Part shown: one piece after another, positions 39,701 through 50,400 of the stretch
Numbering within the stretch: the first letter of the stretch is position 1
Layout: each line of letters starts with the position of its first letter
Assembly (NCBI GenBank): GCA_026261815.1
Contig: JAMPIT010000379.1
Span: 10,180,001-10,244,000, forward strand
Reading direction: 5' to 3'
DNA from: Monarcha castaneiventris obscurior
Lineage: Eukaryota; Chordata; Aves; Passeriformes; Monarchidae
DNA length: 64,000 nucleotides
Notes under the pieces: model-generated
Told to the model about the DNA's origin: nothing
The model's input: the letters and a program-made list of their open reading frames with translations, nothing else
Databases searched by the model: none
Program-made: the position numbers and the translations under genes

Positions 39701-41159
39701 GTAAAAACACTTTATATAAAATCTTACATAAAAAGTGAAAGCTCTGCAGTGACAGAACTAGTCTGAGACTGGATTTCCTCTGTATTTTCATAGTGGCTCT
39801 GTTTCAATGGGACTTCAATTTGCCATGCCAGATTCCTGTTTCAGCCAAAGTAAGAGATAGAAGAAATGTTGGCTTGCCTGCTCACTTGCTGGCCCTATGC
39901 AGATGCAAGGGCAGAGAGGCATTTCCTAGTCCTGCATTGTACTGCTGCCATCCAGTATTCCAAAAAGCCAAACAAACTACTACAGTTCTCTCTGTGAGAT
40001 TATTTGGGGTGGGATGGAAGTAAATTTGTTCTGATTTCCCTTCCTGTTGCTGAAATCTTTTCATTCAGCTGTTTCATCTTTTCAAGCTCTCTTTGGCAGC
40101 TGTGAGGTCTTGGAATTTTCCAGGTTTAGAGATTCCTGCATCCGGTTCATAAAACTATAAGAAAAACATTTATTAATTCAAGGGCTGGTAGAAGTTAGAG
40201 TGTATTCAGGTGCTTCATTTTGCTGAAAAAAAGCAAACAGCTGGTGTTATCTATAATCTGCTAAATAAAGCCAAAATGTACATCTGAGTTTCGGGAATTC
40301 TGTTTCATTGGTATCTTTTTTTGTTATTAACCAGATTAAACTCATAAACTGTGTAGATACATTAAAGAGCATGAGGCTTGCAAGTAATCCTTTTCCTACA
40401 TTTTAAATGGATCAGTTTGTTTTCACAGACATACCTATTCTCCTCCTTAAAGCAGCATTTTCTGTTGTTCAGCGGTTTTCTTTCCATACAGAAAAGAGAT
40501 TATATGAAAAAGAAGATAAATAAGGAATGTCATGTAACATCTTTATTAAAATTTCCTTCACCATTAGTCAGTGTTCTCCAATCTGGTAAAACATTAGGCT
40601 TGCTTAATGCCACCATCAGGTGGGAAAGCCTGTCTTCCCTGAGAAACATAGACAGGTAAGTCTGGTGGGTCCATCTCTAATGAAGCACGAGGGAACTTGG
40701 CCAGTTGTACATCAGAGGATGGCAGAGCTGAGGTCGGTACAGTGAAGGCTTTTACCTGGCCTAGAGAAGTTGCCTGGAAAGTTGTCTGTGTGACTTTACC
40801 CAATAGGAAATTGCTCCCTCTAAAAGTTATCACAAAGTTCCATAAAGCCTGCAGTCCTTTTAAACTTTTCAAAACTGCCTTTTTTTTCTTGAAAAATGAG
40901 GAGTCTGGGAAGTTTCATAAGCCTCCAAGGACTTGCCAGACAGAAAACTCTTGGCAGGTTTCCTACTTTTTCACTAATCCTAAAACAAATACTTTAGAGT
41001 GTATGAGGATCCCTACTGACTAGTGATCATTCTAATTTTGTTGATTGCCAGTTAAGTTCATTAGTAAAATTATTAGGATCACAGAAGGCATAATACTATA
41101 TTGATTGCAATGTGCTGATGCTGGCTAAAATGAAAGTTTCACTCATCAGGTATTATCAC
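33712..41159. other. Unique non-coding sequence with minor simple repeats
   Basis: No gene is recognised. Simple sequence includes an A-rich tract at about 34946-34990, a CAAAG-to-CAAAA run at about 37278-37308, a poly-T run at about 38037-38050 and a C8 run near 38141. Two GC-richer patches (about 34490-34900 and 38470-38720) have overlapping open frames on both strands with no protein-family signature. I treat them as non-coding. Very old transposon sequence may be present below my detection. Confidence 0.55.
35704..35740. repeat. 21-bp tandem duplication
   Basis: GCAGAGCAGAACAGTT occurs at 35704-35719 and again at 35725-35740, giving a 21-base period with about 1.8 copies. It looks like a local replication-slippage event, with no functional context visible. 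Confidence 0.85.
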
Positions 41160-41640
41160 CACCCTCATAAGGGAAGGGATGCTGATGCTGGGTGTAACGC
41201 CAATAGCAAGGCATACTAACAGCTCAGTGGAGCTGAAAATATCACGATTTGCTTACGCAAATTGAGGGCAGAAAAGATGGCAATTGCTCTTTATATTTCC
41301 ATTAAAATTGCATAGATGCCATTGATAGCATTTTAGAGGCTATTTTGCCCTTTAATACTACCATGATGCAAGTTAGATTTTTGCTCCTAAGCGAAAGCAA
41401 GAATGGGAAGCCTAAGATGAACTTTCATAATGGTCTGTGCAACATGTATGAAAATCAGATCAGAAGCATGGGAAAATTGACACCTTGTGGAACATAAATA
41501 TTTTCTTAATTTTGTCTTGTCTGCGTATCACAGGGAGCGATTTTTTAGAGATAATTAATAGCAAATTTCATCCTTTATTTTTTCTGCCTAGTTATTGATG
41601 CATAGGTACTGTGTGAGAGGACTCTACAGAGATGACAGAC
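41160..41640. promoter_or_regulatory. Candidate conserved non-coding element with bZIP-like palindrome
   Basis: This repeat-free AT-rich block keeps at least six CpGs (TAACGCC, ATCACGATT, TTACGCAA, AAGCGAAA, CTGCGTAT, GAGCGATT) where the surroundings have almost none. TTTGCTTACGCAAA at 41248-41261 has perfect 5-base inverted arms and contains TTACGCAA, a C/EBP or PAR-bZIP type half-palindromic site. Words such as AGATAATTAATAG near 41547 add homeodomain-type sites. CpG retention in an AT-rich intergenic region usually means selection or lack of methylation. The call is therefore an inference needing cross-species alignment. Confidence 0.35.
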
Positions 41641-42399
41641 ATTCCTATATAGTCAAATGCATGTATATTTTTGTAATATCTGCTGCCTAGTCAACTTTTT
41701 GGATTGAAGACATGTAGTTAACCTTGAAACAATCCTAGTTCAAGAAATACAGGGTGACATCCGCATGAAACCCTTCCTGATCCACTGAAAAGGCATCTAG
41801 TTTTGGCAAAACAGTAAAGACAACTGATGTTCCAGTATAATGGTAATGGTTATTTTATGTTCCACATCAAATATATTCTGTTAAGAATAATGGCAGAGGT
41901 TTTGTAGCAGGTACACTACGGGGAAGTCACCATAATAATAAATAATGCTAAAAATTGAAGTGCTTATCACATGTAAATGCTGATTAAAATAAGTTTATGG
42001 AACCATTCTAGCAAAAAAATGTAGACTGGATAAGGTAAAAAATTAACATGAATTTTACTGAACTTCCTTCTGGGGGTCATTTTGGGCAGGTGTTTCTGGA
42101 TGGACACCTTTCTCAAAAGTTGAAAGTTGCTAAAAGTTTATTCAAGTAGAAACAGCAAAGTTGAACAGCAAGATGTTCCCATTTAAACTGAAATTACTTT
42201 TTTTAAAAAAAAAAAGAAACTCCAACGAGGCAAAAAAATTTAGTTATTTTCCAGTCCAACCTGCTTCTCTGCTTTCCCTCTTCTGTCTTTATTCAGAAGT
42301 ACCAATGAACCAAAAATACATGGCATTCAGATGGTTCAGGGTTCTTGGATGGTAAAGAAATAACAGTTATTAAAGGGCTTTTTAAAGGATCAGAGAAAA
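41641..42399. other. Unique AT-rich non-coding sequence
   Basis: No repeat or gene is recognised. A T7A11 tract lies at about 42199-42216. The segment leads into the ancient LINE tail that follows. Confidence 0.5.
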
Positions 42400-42668
42400 G
42401 CACAATGGGAACTTAAGCACAGAAATCAAAGCCAAAGAAAATCAAATGGAAGAATAATACAAATGTTTAACGGTGAGGTTGATTTCTGCTGGAACCAGTT
42501 ACATCAGAAAGTGGTAGATTCAAGGCTGCAAACCTTCCAGGCACACACTTTAGCCAAATGTCACCCTTTGGGCTCCATACAGAAGTAGGTGGAATAAATT
42601 TTATGGACTATGATATACAATAGATCTGACTGTGTGACCTAATATTCCCCTCTGTCCTCGAGACCTGT
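42400..42668 (+). mobile_element. Ancient CR1/L3-like LINE 3'-region remnant
   Basis: Although decayed, the segment follows the order of the old amniote CR1 (L3-like) 3' end. It starts with a TTTAACGGTGAGG block and a GCTGGAACCAGTTACATC block (ORF2 C-terminal WN-type region), then GTGGTAGATTC, AGGCTGCAAACC, TTTAGCCAAA and GGGCTCCATACAGAAGTAGG. It ends with TTTTATGGACTATGATATACA and AGATCTGACTGTGTGACCTA. These correspond in order to the blocks around the stop codon and 3' UTR seen in turtle, crocodile and old bird CR1 copies. Divergence is high and there is no open frame. It is much older than the other CR1 pieces here. Exact subfamily and start are uncertain. Confidence 0.7.
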
Positions 42669-44424
42669 TTAAAATGAGCTTTAGTGGCACCCACCAGAGA
42701 AAACAAACCTCAAATGTTAGGACAAACCCTCATACTTTTGGTATGATTTTTAATGGGTTACTTCAGCGAAGTTTAGGAGAAAGCAGTACGCATTCAAAGT
42801 GTATAAATAACCCTCTTGCTGAGCCTGAAACAATGACTCTGTGTATACTATTGGCAGTGCAAACCCAACGCAATTTTTTTGAAAGAATGAACTATTCCTG
42901 CAATGTTTGCCAGCTGGAGTGTTTGCTTTGTGCTTAATTCAAAATATATCTTTGGTTCATCTTCTCTACGAAGAACCCTTCTGTTTACAGGGACTGTTAA
43001 CTTACTATAATAGCAGGGGTTGTAGACAATACTACATTGTTTTACAAAGCTTGATGTTATCAGGCAGAACCAGACATTACTGGCAAAGCAATAACCACTA
43101 GCATGCAAGTTCATTTTAAATAAAAAAAAGTTTAAAAGGAAAGAAAAAAAGAGTGATATAAATGTGTGGTTAAGAAACAAAAGAATAATTGCTATTTTTT
43201 ACTGAAACAAAAGTATCTGCTTTGTCCTTTGTTCATTTGGCTGATTTTATCCCCAGGATTTTATCTATCATTCCCATTACATTAAGGACTTGGCTCCTCA
43301 CATGACCTGGGGTCTTGTTTTCTTTAACACCAGACAAACAGAGGAACTGTGTGGTATCAAAGAAGGGGGAGGGAAAGAGAAGTGCAAATTTTTTGCCAGT
43401 TGTGGTGGGATCAGCTGTGTGATTTGCCATGCACTAAAGGGTAGGTCCCCTGTTTCGTGATCCTGCACTTAGTCCCACAAGCAGTGCCTTCTTTGCAAAG
43501 CAGTCTAGGGCATACTATTTTGAATTTTTTACCATTTTCATGAGTCCCCAGGGGTTGAATCACATAGCAGCAGGGTTGGCAGATTGGGCAGCTGTTGCTT
43601 CAGCAAAAGTACAACAAAAGCCTCAGTCAGGGATGCAGAACATTTGCTCTCTCCGTGGATCATGTATAACAGACACATATAGGGTATGAAGGCAGCTTCA
43701 CCCCAGCTCACAAAAATTGCTGACCTAGGATGCAACACGTTTTTGTGCATTTCCTTTCTGCCTTCCTCTTTATGCAAATTTTATTCCACCAGATTTGCTC
43801 AGGTTTGCAGTTTTCAGTCAAAGAGTCTCCAGGCCAAAATTGCTTTCTGACAAGGGAAGTCCCTTTTTGTTTCCATGTAATGTTCCTTCCCAAGCATGGT
43901 CTGGACTTCTCATGAATTCAGTTTTGCCAAGATGGACAACTTTATGTCAGTTGTAATGTGGAGCCAAGCAAGTGCTTTCACACAGTTCTGCTTTCTGTGG
44001 AATCTTTTGCTGAATCTGGCTCTGTCTTTTTGTTAGGATTTTTGCTTGTGTGGCAGTTCATTTTCTAGGTGTGCCAGTGCTGGAAGACAGTGAAAAAACT
44101 TTTTTTTTTTTTTTGTGGGGATATGATTTTCTACTGGGAGGATAAGAAGACCAAGAGGTAAATGCAATGGGGAAAGCCAAGTTATTTCAGTTAGCACCAG
44201 AAGAGGACACCCATTTAAACCACACCCAAATAATTTCTAAAATATTGTCAATGTCTCCTATGTAATGGCAGGAAGGTGGTAAACAACAAAAGATAATGTC
44301 TTTTTATTGGGAAATCCCTTCTGCCAGTAGCCTGCAGACCTAAGTACTTCTCAATTTCCTCACAGTTAAATGGCTTTGAAGTCAGCCTTAATAAATTGCC
44401 TGTTCATTGGCATTTCACAGAGAA
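42669..44424. other. Unique AT-rich non-coding sequence
   Basis: No gene recognised. A run of about 15 T lies at 44100-44114. The 110-codon minus-strand frame near 42848-43180 is AT-driven (rich in F, L, S, N, K) and has no family signature. Confidence 0.5.
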
Positions 44425-44592
44425 GGAGGGCAAACACTGGAACAGGTGTACATAGATACAGAGATCTCAGTCCATGGAAATACTCAAAACATGACTGGAC
44501 ACAACCCTAAGGAACCTTTTCTATCTTCAGTGTTGGCTCTTCTTTGATGAAGGGTGGAATGACTGCCAGAGGTCCCTTTCAACCTCAGTTTA
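44425..44592 (+). mobile_element. Decayed CR1 LINE 3' fragment, plus strand
   Basis: In plus orientation the segment follows the CR1 C-terminal and 3' UTR order: AACACTGGAACAGGTGTACA, then CATGGAAATACTCAAAACATG, GACTGGACACAACCCTAAGGA, and finally CCAGAGGTCCCTTTCAACCTC. The last block is the reverse complement of the GGTTGGAAGGGACC block in minus-strand copies. The terminal ATTCTATG octamers have decayed or are lost. It is a short, old, non-functional piece inserted in the opposite direction to most CR1 copies in the window. Confidence 0.75.
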
Positions 44593-44893
44593 ACATCTAA
44601 CTCCAAGAAGAAAGGGATAATTCTTCTGTGCCTTGGCTTGAACTTATTGCATTGCATGTTAGGATCATGGTTAGGCATCCTTTGTTAAGGCTGCTGGTCA
44701 CATTTTTCTGAAATGGATGACCTTCCTTGAGGCCATGTCAAATATTGCTTATTAATATTAGATTATATATATTAAAGAGCTGTATATTACCACAGTGAGC
44801 TGGGCTCATAGTCCAGTGACTATTTGCTAGAACTCAGAGCAACATGCACAAATGCCCTAGGTTACAATACAGATGTATTCTATTACCAGCAAC
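44593..44893. other. Spacer between CR1 remnant and LTR
   Basis: About 300 bases of AT-rich sequence with ATTATATATATTAAAG near 44762-44777. No transposon body is recognised. I could not find a convincing short target-site duplication shared with the far side of the LTR. Confidence 0.5.
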
Positions 44894-45370
44894 TGTGGGC
44901 CATTAGCTGTTATCTCCTGCTATGACCCACCCCTGATAACAGACAATGGCCCAGCAAGAAACCACTGCATGGCTCATGGACTTATCTCATCCTGTTGTGA
45001 GATGCTCCGCCCAGGAGGGAGGAGCCAAGCATTCCCACCTGGATATAACCCAGGAAGGAGGAGCCAAGCATTCCCACCTGGATATAACCTGGCCTTGGAA
45101 CTGCCTAAGTTAGCCTTGTCTGCTGGGTTCCCAGAGGACAAGAGCTACCACTGGACCTTCAGCTGGAGACCAGACCTTCCATAGGATCACTGCTTCAACT
45201 GAACTCCTTCATCTGGGCTGCTACCACCACCCTAACAGGGTGTCAGGTTGTATCTGACTTTGTCAGTGTTTTTCCTTGTATTATTTCACTTACTTTTGAT
45301 TTTTTTTTCCTGTTAAAATTTAGTCCTGACTTGTGATCTCCTACTGATTTGTTTTCAAACCAATACAACA
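44894..45370 (+). mobile_element. Solo LTR, ERVL-like avian endogenous retrovirus
   Basis: The segment has the layout of an avian retroviral LTR. It begins TGTGGGCCATTAGC and continues with a U3 containing TGACCCACCCCTGATAAC, AATGGCCCAGCAAG and GGAGCCAAGCATTCCC. A TATA-type word GATATAA occurs twice, downstream R/U5-like sequence follows with CCTTGTATTATTTCAC and CTGTTAAAATTTAG, and it closes near CAAACCAATACAACA. Length is about 480 bases with TG...CA-like ends. No gag, pol or env sequence lies on either side, so this is a solo LTR left by recombination between the two LTRs of an old provirus. The ERVL-like assignment is from recall of similar passerine LTRs. Ends are approximate and no clear target-site duplication was found. 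Confidence 0.7.
45012..45089 (+). repeat. Two tandem 39-bp units carrying the LTR TATA word
   Basis: Positions 45012-45050 and 45051-45089 are copies of one 39-base unit with a single difference (G at 45017, A at 45056). Each copy contains GGAGCCAAGCATTCCCACC followed by GGATATAACC. Because each unit brings its own GATATAA word, the LTR promoter region is duplicated. Near-identity of the units suggests that the duplication is younger than the LTR or was already in the master element. In translation it gives a 13-residue repeat, which is why a misleading open frame of about 100 codons spans it. Confidence 0.9.
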
Positions 45371-45633
45371 ATTTTTTCTCTAACACCACTATTTTTGTCC
45401 TTTCTGAATATGAAAATTGTTTGCCAAAAACTTGCCATTTGTTTCACTGCCTTCTCTTGAACTACAGTATATAAATCGTCTTGTCCCTTTGCTAGCTTTA
45501 ATTGTTGTTCTCAACTACTATGTGATGCAATTGTAAAAGTCCTTTTAAACATTTCATTTCATATTCCTGCAAGTCCTGATCCAGATCTTGGAAATGTTAC
45601 TGTTCTTCTAATACTCTCTTCACCTTAGCATTC

Positions 45634-45659
45634 ATAAATAAATATATAAATAAATAAAT
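45634..45659. repeat. (ATAA)n microsatellite, short
   Basis: An interrupted run of ATAA/TAAA units about 26 bases long, with one TATA interruption. Simple low-complexity DNA between the LTR and the next CR1. Confidence 0.85.
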
Positions 45660-45730
45660 TGCCCTCTTCGTCCCTCCCTATTGTCATGGCATGTGTTGTT
45701 CATTATCTCTTCGCCACTATTCCTTTAATT

Positions 45731-45747
45731 CCCCCCCCACCCCTCCC
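45731..45747 (-). other. G-quadruplex motif on the minus strand
   Basis: The plus strand reads C8-A-C4-T-C3, so the minus strand offers four or more G-runs of at least three separated by one-base loops. This meets the usual pattern for an intramolecular G-quadruplex. It lies just upstream of the plus-strand CR1 copy. Formation in vivo is not shown. Confidence 0.6.
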
Positions 45748-45762
45748 AAATATTTCCCCATT

Positions 45763-46065
45763 GGGAGAGAGACTATTTACAAGAGCATGTAGTGACAGGA
45801 CAAGGGGGAATGGATTCAAATTGAAAGAGAGTACTTTTAGCTTAGATATTAGGAAACAATTCTTTACTGTGGAGGTGGTGAGGCACAGGAACAGGTTGCC
45901 CAGAGAATCTGTGGATGCCCCATCCCTGGAAGTGTTCCAGGCCAGGCTGGATGGAGCTCTGAGCAACCTGGACTAGAGGAAGTTATCCCTGTTCATGGCA
46001 GGGTGGTTGGAAACAGATATCTTGAAAGTCTCTTCCAACCCAAGCATTTCTATGATTCTGTGATT
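45763..46065 (+). mobile_element. CR1 LINE 3' fragment, plus strand
   Basis: A 5'-truncated CR1 in plus orientation with a complete 3' end. The residues SDRTRGNGFKL, DIRKQFFTVEVVRHRNRLPR and SLEVFQARLDGALSNLD (about 45780-45975) are the standard CR1 ORF2 C-terminus, ending in a stop after LD. The 3' UTR contains GGCAGGGTGGTTGG and CTTCCAACCCAAGC and ends with the diagnostic octamers TTCTATGATTCTGTGATT. About 300 bases remain, so it is dead. The frame is open across the retained codons, so this copy looks younger than the plus-strand CR1 near 44.5 kb. Confidence 0.93.
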
Positions 46066-47397
46066 TAAACACGGTCTTGCACCTTGGCCTTTTAAATTCT
46101 TGATGCACACCAAGAGTTGCCCACCTGTTGTAAATAAGCACTGCCATGCCACCACAGCTTGCTGATACATGTCCAGTTTTTACTCCCTCCCATGGAAATT
46201 GGGAGACTGGAGATGGAGGCCGTACCCCAAAGCCTCCTAGGTGTTGGGATTGTCAGCCTGGAAAGATGTTGTCCATTTTGTTTGCTAACAGAGAAGGATG
46301 TGAGTAATGGAAGAAGCCAAAATGGAAAGTCAGCAGCACTATGTCCTGTCCCACATGTCCAGCCAAGCTGCTGGGTTCTATGGCTGGTAAATGGACTAAT
46401 AGACCATACATTTGCTTTTGTAGACTGAGGAGCTGATGGCTATCTGTCTCCATGTGTTCCCATTGCCTTTTAGCTGAGACCAAATAAAAGTCCTTCCACA
46501 TGATGGTAAAAGAAATCTTGCAGCTTTTCATATGCATAGGAGTAATTTGCTGAATTCCATGGAATGGCCTTTTGCACAGGGTCTGCAGAGCTCTTGCAAA
46601 TTAAAGATCTTTAACAAGATACTCAGCTTTATTCTTTGGCCATAAGATGAGAAAATGAACTATAATTTGTGATAGTTAACCAAGGTTATTTGGCTGAACT
46701 ACTCAATCCTTTATAGATCACTTAATGGTGATGAGGGTGCAATATTTTAGATACAGTATCAAATTAATGTCTACAAGTTCTCACCTTGAACACCATTCAT
46801 TTCTCAGTGCACACAGCCGGATGATTTACAATGAGTTCTAGACAGTAAAAAATGCATATGCCAGTATCAAATTATTCTATATCTTAGGCAGCTTTTCAGT
46901 TTAGGGGTTTATGAGGCGAGATTATTTCTCTGGATGCATGCATAACCATCTACTGAAACACGTGTTTCTGATGGATGGCAGAGGCACAGATTTTCATTTG
47001 GCCCCTTTCTCTGTCCTCCATAATCTCTCTGAGACCTTTTTTGTATGAAGTTCTCTCAGGTGTTCCTTATGCTCTTTAGATGGTGTGAGGGCTAAAAATA
47101 AGTTTTTGGACAAAAATTATCATGGCTCTCATTTGACAATTTTTTTGGTTGCTATATTCAATTTGGTGTACTCAGCCAAGCAAATGCATTACAGAATATT
47201 AAAAAAAAAATGAAAGAGAGAAAAGAGAAAGTGAGGAGAACTGCTATTAAAATAGTCATGCTATTTTAATAATGTGGGAAACACAATATAGACTACTTTC
47301 TCCTTGCTGTTCTTGGATTATTTTTTAAAAATGGGTTTTGAAATACTGCTCTTAAAATAATGAGCTTTTGCTCAACCTCTGCTAACAAGTATGCATG
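46066..47397. other. Unique non-coding sequence
   Basis: No gene or large repeat is seen. The only structured item is an inverted repeat at 47245-47271, annotated separately. Short A-runs occur near 47197-47210. Confidence 0.5.
47245..47271. repeat. 11-bp perfect inverted repeat, 5-base loop
   Basis: TATTAAAATAG (47245-47255) and its exact reverse complement CTATTTTAATA (47261-47271) flank the loop TCATG. It could form a cruciform or hairpin. It has no T-run expected of a terminator and lies in AT-rich DNA, so chance is possible. Confidence 0.85.
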
Positions 47398-47488
47398 AAA
47401 TCATAAAATTGTAGAAGGTTATGGTAGTAAGAGACCTAAAAAATCCCCTCATTCCAACCCCCTGCCATAGGTAGGGACATCTTCCACA
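47398..47488 (-). mobile_element. Short CR1 3'-terminal fragment
   Basis: About 90 bases match the reverse-complemented CR1 3' terminus: ATCATAAAATTGTAGAAGG (degenerate octamers), then GTAAGAGACCTAAAAAATCC, ATTCCAACCCCCTGCCATAG and GGTAGGGACATCTTCCAC. The copy is truncated almost immediately upstream. It is decayed but recognisable by block order. Confidence 0.85.
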
Positions 47489-50400
47489 TGTACAAGATTG
47501 CTGTCGTTTCTTTGGTAATTCACTGGTATATTTCATGCTTTTGTGTATCAGATTATTTTATCTCAGCTTTCAGTCCAGCTGCCACAGAATACAACCCTGA
47601 TACAACAATGTCTTGATTCATTTTTGCAGCTTTGATCACTTAATTTCTGAGTGGTAAGGATAGTGTTAGAGTATAAGGGTTCAATAAAAAAAATAGAGTG
47701 CACTCCATGACAGGATCATTGAAAAAGAGAAGCACTGTGTCATAAAATATAAATAATGGGAAACATTTTTGCATCTTGAGATAGCAAAATACTGAAAGAC
47801 AATTCTGTCAATTGCTATTGAAGACAGTATTGATGCAGGACAGGAATTCACTAAGTAGCTGAAAGTCATCTGGATGCCTCTTTCATTTTTACTCCTTTTT
47901 AACAGATACTCCAAATTTCATGCCTATGCTTAATCTTGTAATACTGATACATGACCTTAAACTGAGCAGCTGTTGCCCTGATTTAGAGTTTCTTGCAGTT
48001 AGGATTTGCTGTGCTGTGCTGATTATAACTTTCTTGGCCATAGAGGAACTTTGTATATATTTCCAGTGGTGTGTTAAAAAACTCCTATCTTATACTTACA
48101 TCTACTTTAGTTAACAGAACAACATCTCACCATATTCTGTCCTATTTTATAGCATGGGATATATATATATATGTATGTGTATATATATATATATATAGGC
48201 AGTGCCCTTTTAGGGGCTGGGTGAAAGGCATCTGCTGCCTTCAGCCACAATTTTATAGTCTCTATGCATCAGAATTTGATCCTGAAGGCTGATTTTCCTA
48301 GAGAGACACAAAGAGGAGTGACAGCAGTGCTAAATGTTCCCCTTTGCACTCATTTACATAGGATTGATTATGCTTCTTATTACTCCACGTAATTTCCTTT
48401 ATAAAAAACTTGTATAAAAAGAAATTACTTATTCACCTGAGAAATGGAGGCCTGTGCTATTTGAATAAACAGAGATTTATGTGGTACACACAGGGAAGGA
48501 AGAACTCCAGCACTACTCACCCAGCAAAAGAGTCTGACCTGACAGTTTTAATGCATAAACAAGATTTTGGGTTATAAATAAATAAATCTGTTAAAAACAC
48601 TAGCAACTCAATGCAAAATAAACCAAAAAGAATAGTGGGAATGAGAGGAATAGGTTGCAATTAGAAAACAACAGTATGTTACTGTATAACTCCATGGTGC
48701 ACTAAAGTTTTGGACATTTTGTGGTCCTCTCTGCTCACTCAGTCTTTTAGGAAGGAAAATAGCAAGATTAGAGGAGAAGCATGGAGGTGGGAAAGAATTA
48801 TTAAAATTGTCAGGATATGGGGTGATCCTTCTCTTCAGCCTGGGGAGAAGGTGACCAAACCTATGTAAACTTCTGGAAAAGCTGAGGATGATGACTAACA
48901 GTCTCCTTCTGTGTTTGGACTGGTGGTTTTCTTACAAAGCTGTTAGGAGTCAAGATAATTATTTTTCATGAAATGAGCAGCTGAACTATCCTTATTGTGA
49001 TGTGGGCTGTTAAAGCTTACATTAGTTCAAAAAAGGATTAGGGGCATTCATGTAGGGAAATGTTTCTGGTGACTACTAAGCACAAAGACCCCCATCTCCA
49101 GGTCTGCCAGAGCTATAGACCACCAGATGCTGAGGGAGTTTTCTGGGCATGTGGCACTACATGGGCTCTTTGTACTCACACAGCCTCCAGTGTGTCTGCT
49201 TTGCTCTCATTGAGAACAACCATTTCCATGTGTGGAAAATTCCCCTGAAAAGGATATCAGATTTTTTACAGAAAGCCAAATGGCCCAACCCCTGCCAACC
49301 GTCTTGTTAACAGCAGCTAAATCTCAAAGCTTTAGCAGAAGATAAAGAGTGCTATGATGAACTTTCTCTGGCTATGGATGAGGAAAATTTTCTTCCTTCA
49401 CAGAAGAGTGTCCATGATGTTTGTTAAGTCCACAGAAAAGCAATATTTGTTTGCTGTTATCCTTGCACACACAAGGGCTATTTGCAGATCGAGGTTCAGC
49501 TGCATCCTGCAGCTCAAATGTCTCTGAAGCAGAGCATGCCAGCAGATGTGAGAGGATATTGGGACTGCTATGGCACATGCTTTGCCTCTTTTGACTCTCT
49601 TTCTCTCATAATCTGCTCCTGGCTGCTGATCATCTCCATCAGTTAGCTCTGGCAGGCTTTTGTCCTGTTTGAGCAGTGCCGCCATGAGGGAAATTAATTC
49701 CAAAACTCGGTCATTTTAATGAAAGCATGAGCACTATATCTGCTGAAACAGGATGACCAAAACTGTAGCTGGACTTCAACCCACGGTGTGCACTTTCTGC
49801 TGGCCATGAAGTATCTCAGATCTCACGACAATTCTCCTTGCCTCCTGTTTTGCTGCGTGTGAAAGGGCACAGGCCATCAAGACAGGAGACTCCAAGCTGC
49901 AGGGTACTGACCACCATCTTGCCTTCTACTCCACAAGCCTTGAGGATAAATGCATTCAATCAAGGTTGTTATTATGATAAAATAAGACACCTCATTCATG
50001 TATCAAATGAAACATAAATATCTCATAATAGAACACATGAAAAATCTCCCACCAAGACTCTTTATACTCTCCCATTCATGCTTGAGTCACAGCGATTTCC
50101 ATCTTCTTTAAATTTAAGTTTAATCCAGTCAGATTTTTTGAGTATTTCTGTTTAAGGATTTTCAACTTTTTGGTTGTATTTATTCCTTAAAGATTTGTTC
50201 TTTTTATTGTACCATCTTTTGGTTGATAATTATCTTCTAAGCATATTTCAAGCCAGCTGGTTTCCGGCTGGTGAAAAAAGTCAGAAGCTCCTGGGGGAGA
50301 TGAAAATGTATCTTCAGCTGAAGTCTTCACAAAAAATTTCATCTGTCTTTTGTCTTTCTTTTCTCTCCATTCTGTTTGCTCACCTTTTCTCCTCTCCTCT

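Noticed and set aside
44873..45184. Plus-strand frame of about 103 codons with a 13-residue repeat
   Set aside because: It spans the LTR U3 and its duplicated 39-bp unit, with no coding signature.
48160..48197. TATA-rich tract as a promoter
   Set aside because: It is a plain TA microsatellite without initiator, CpG or gene context.
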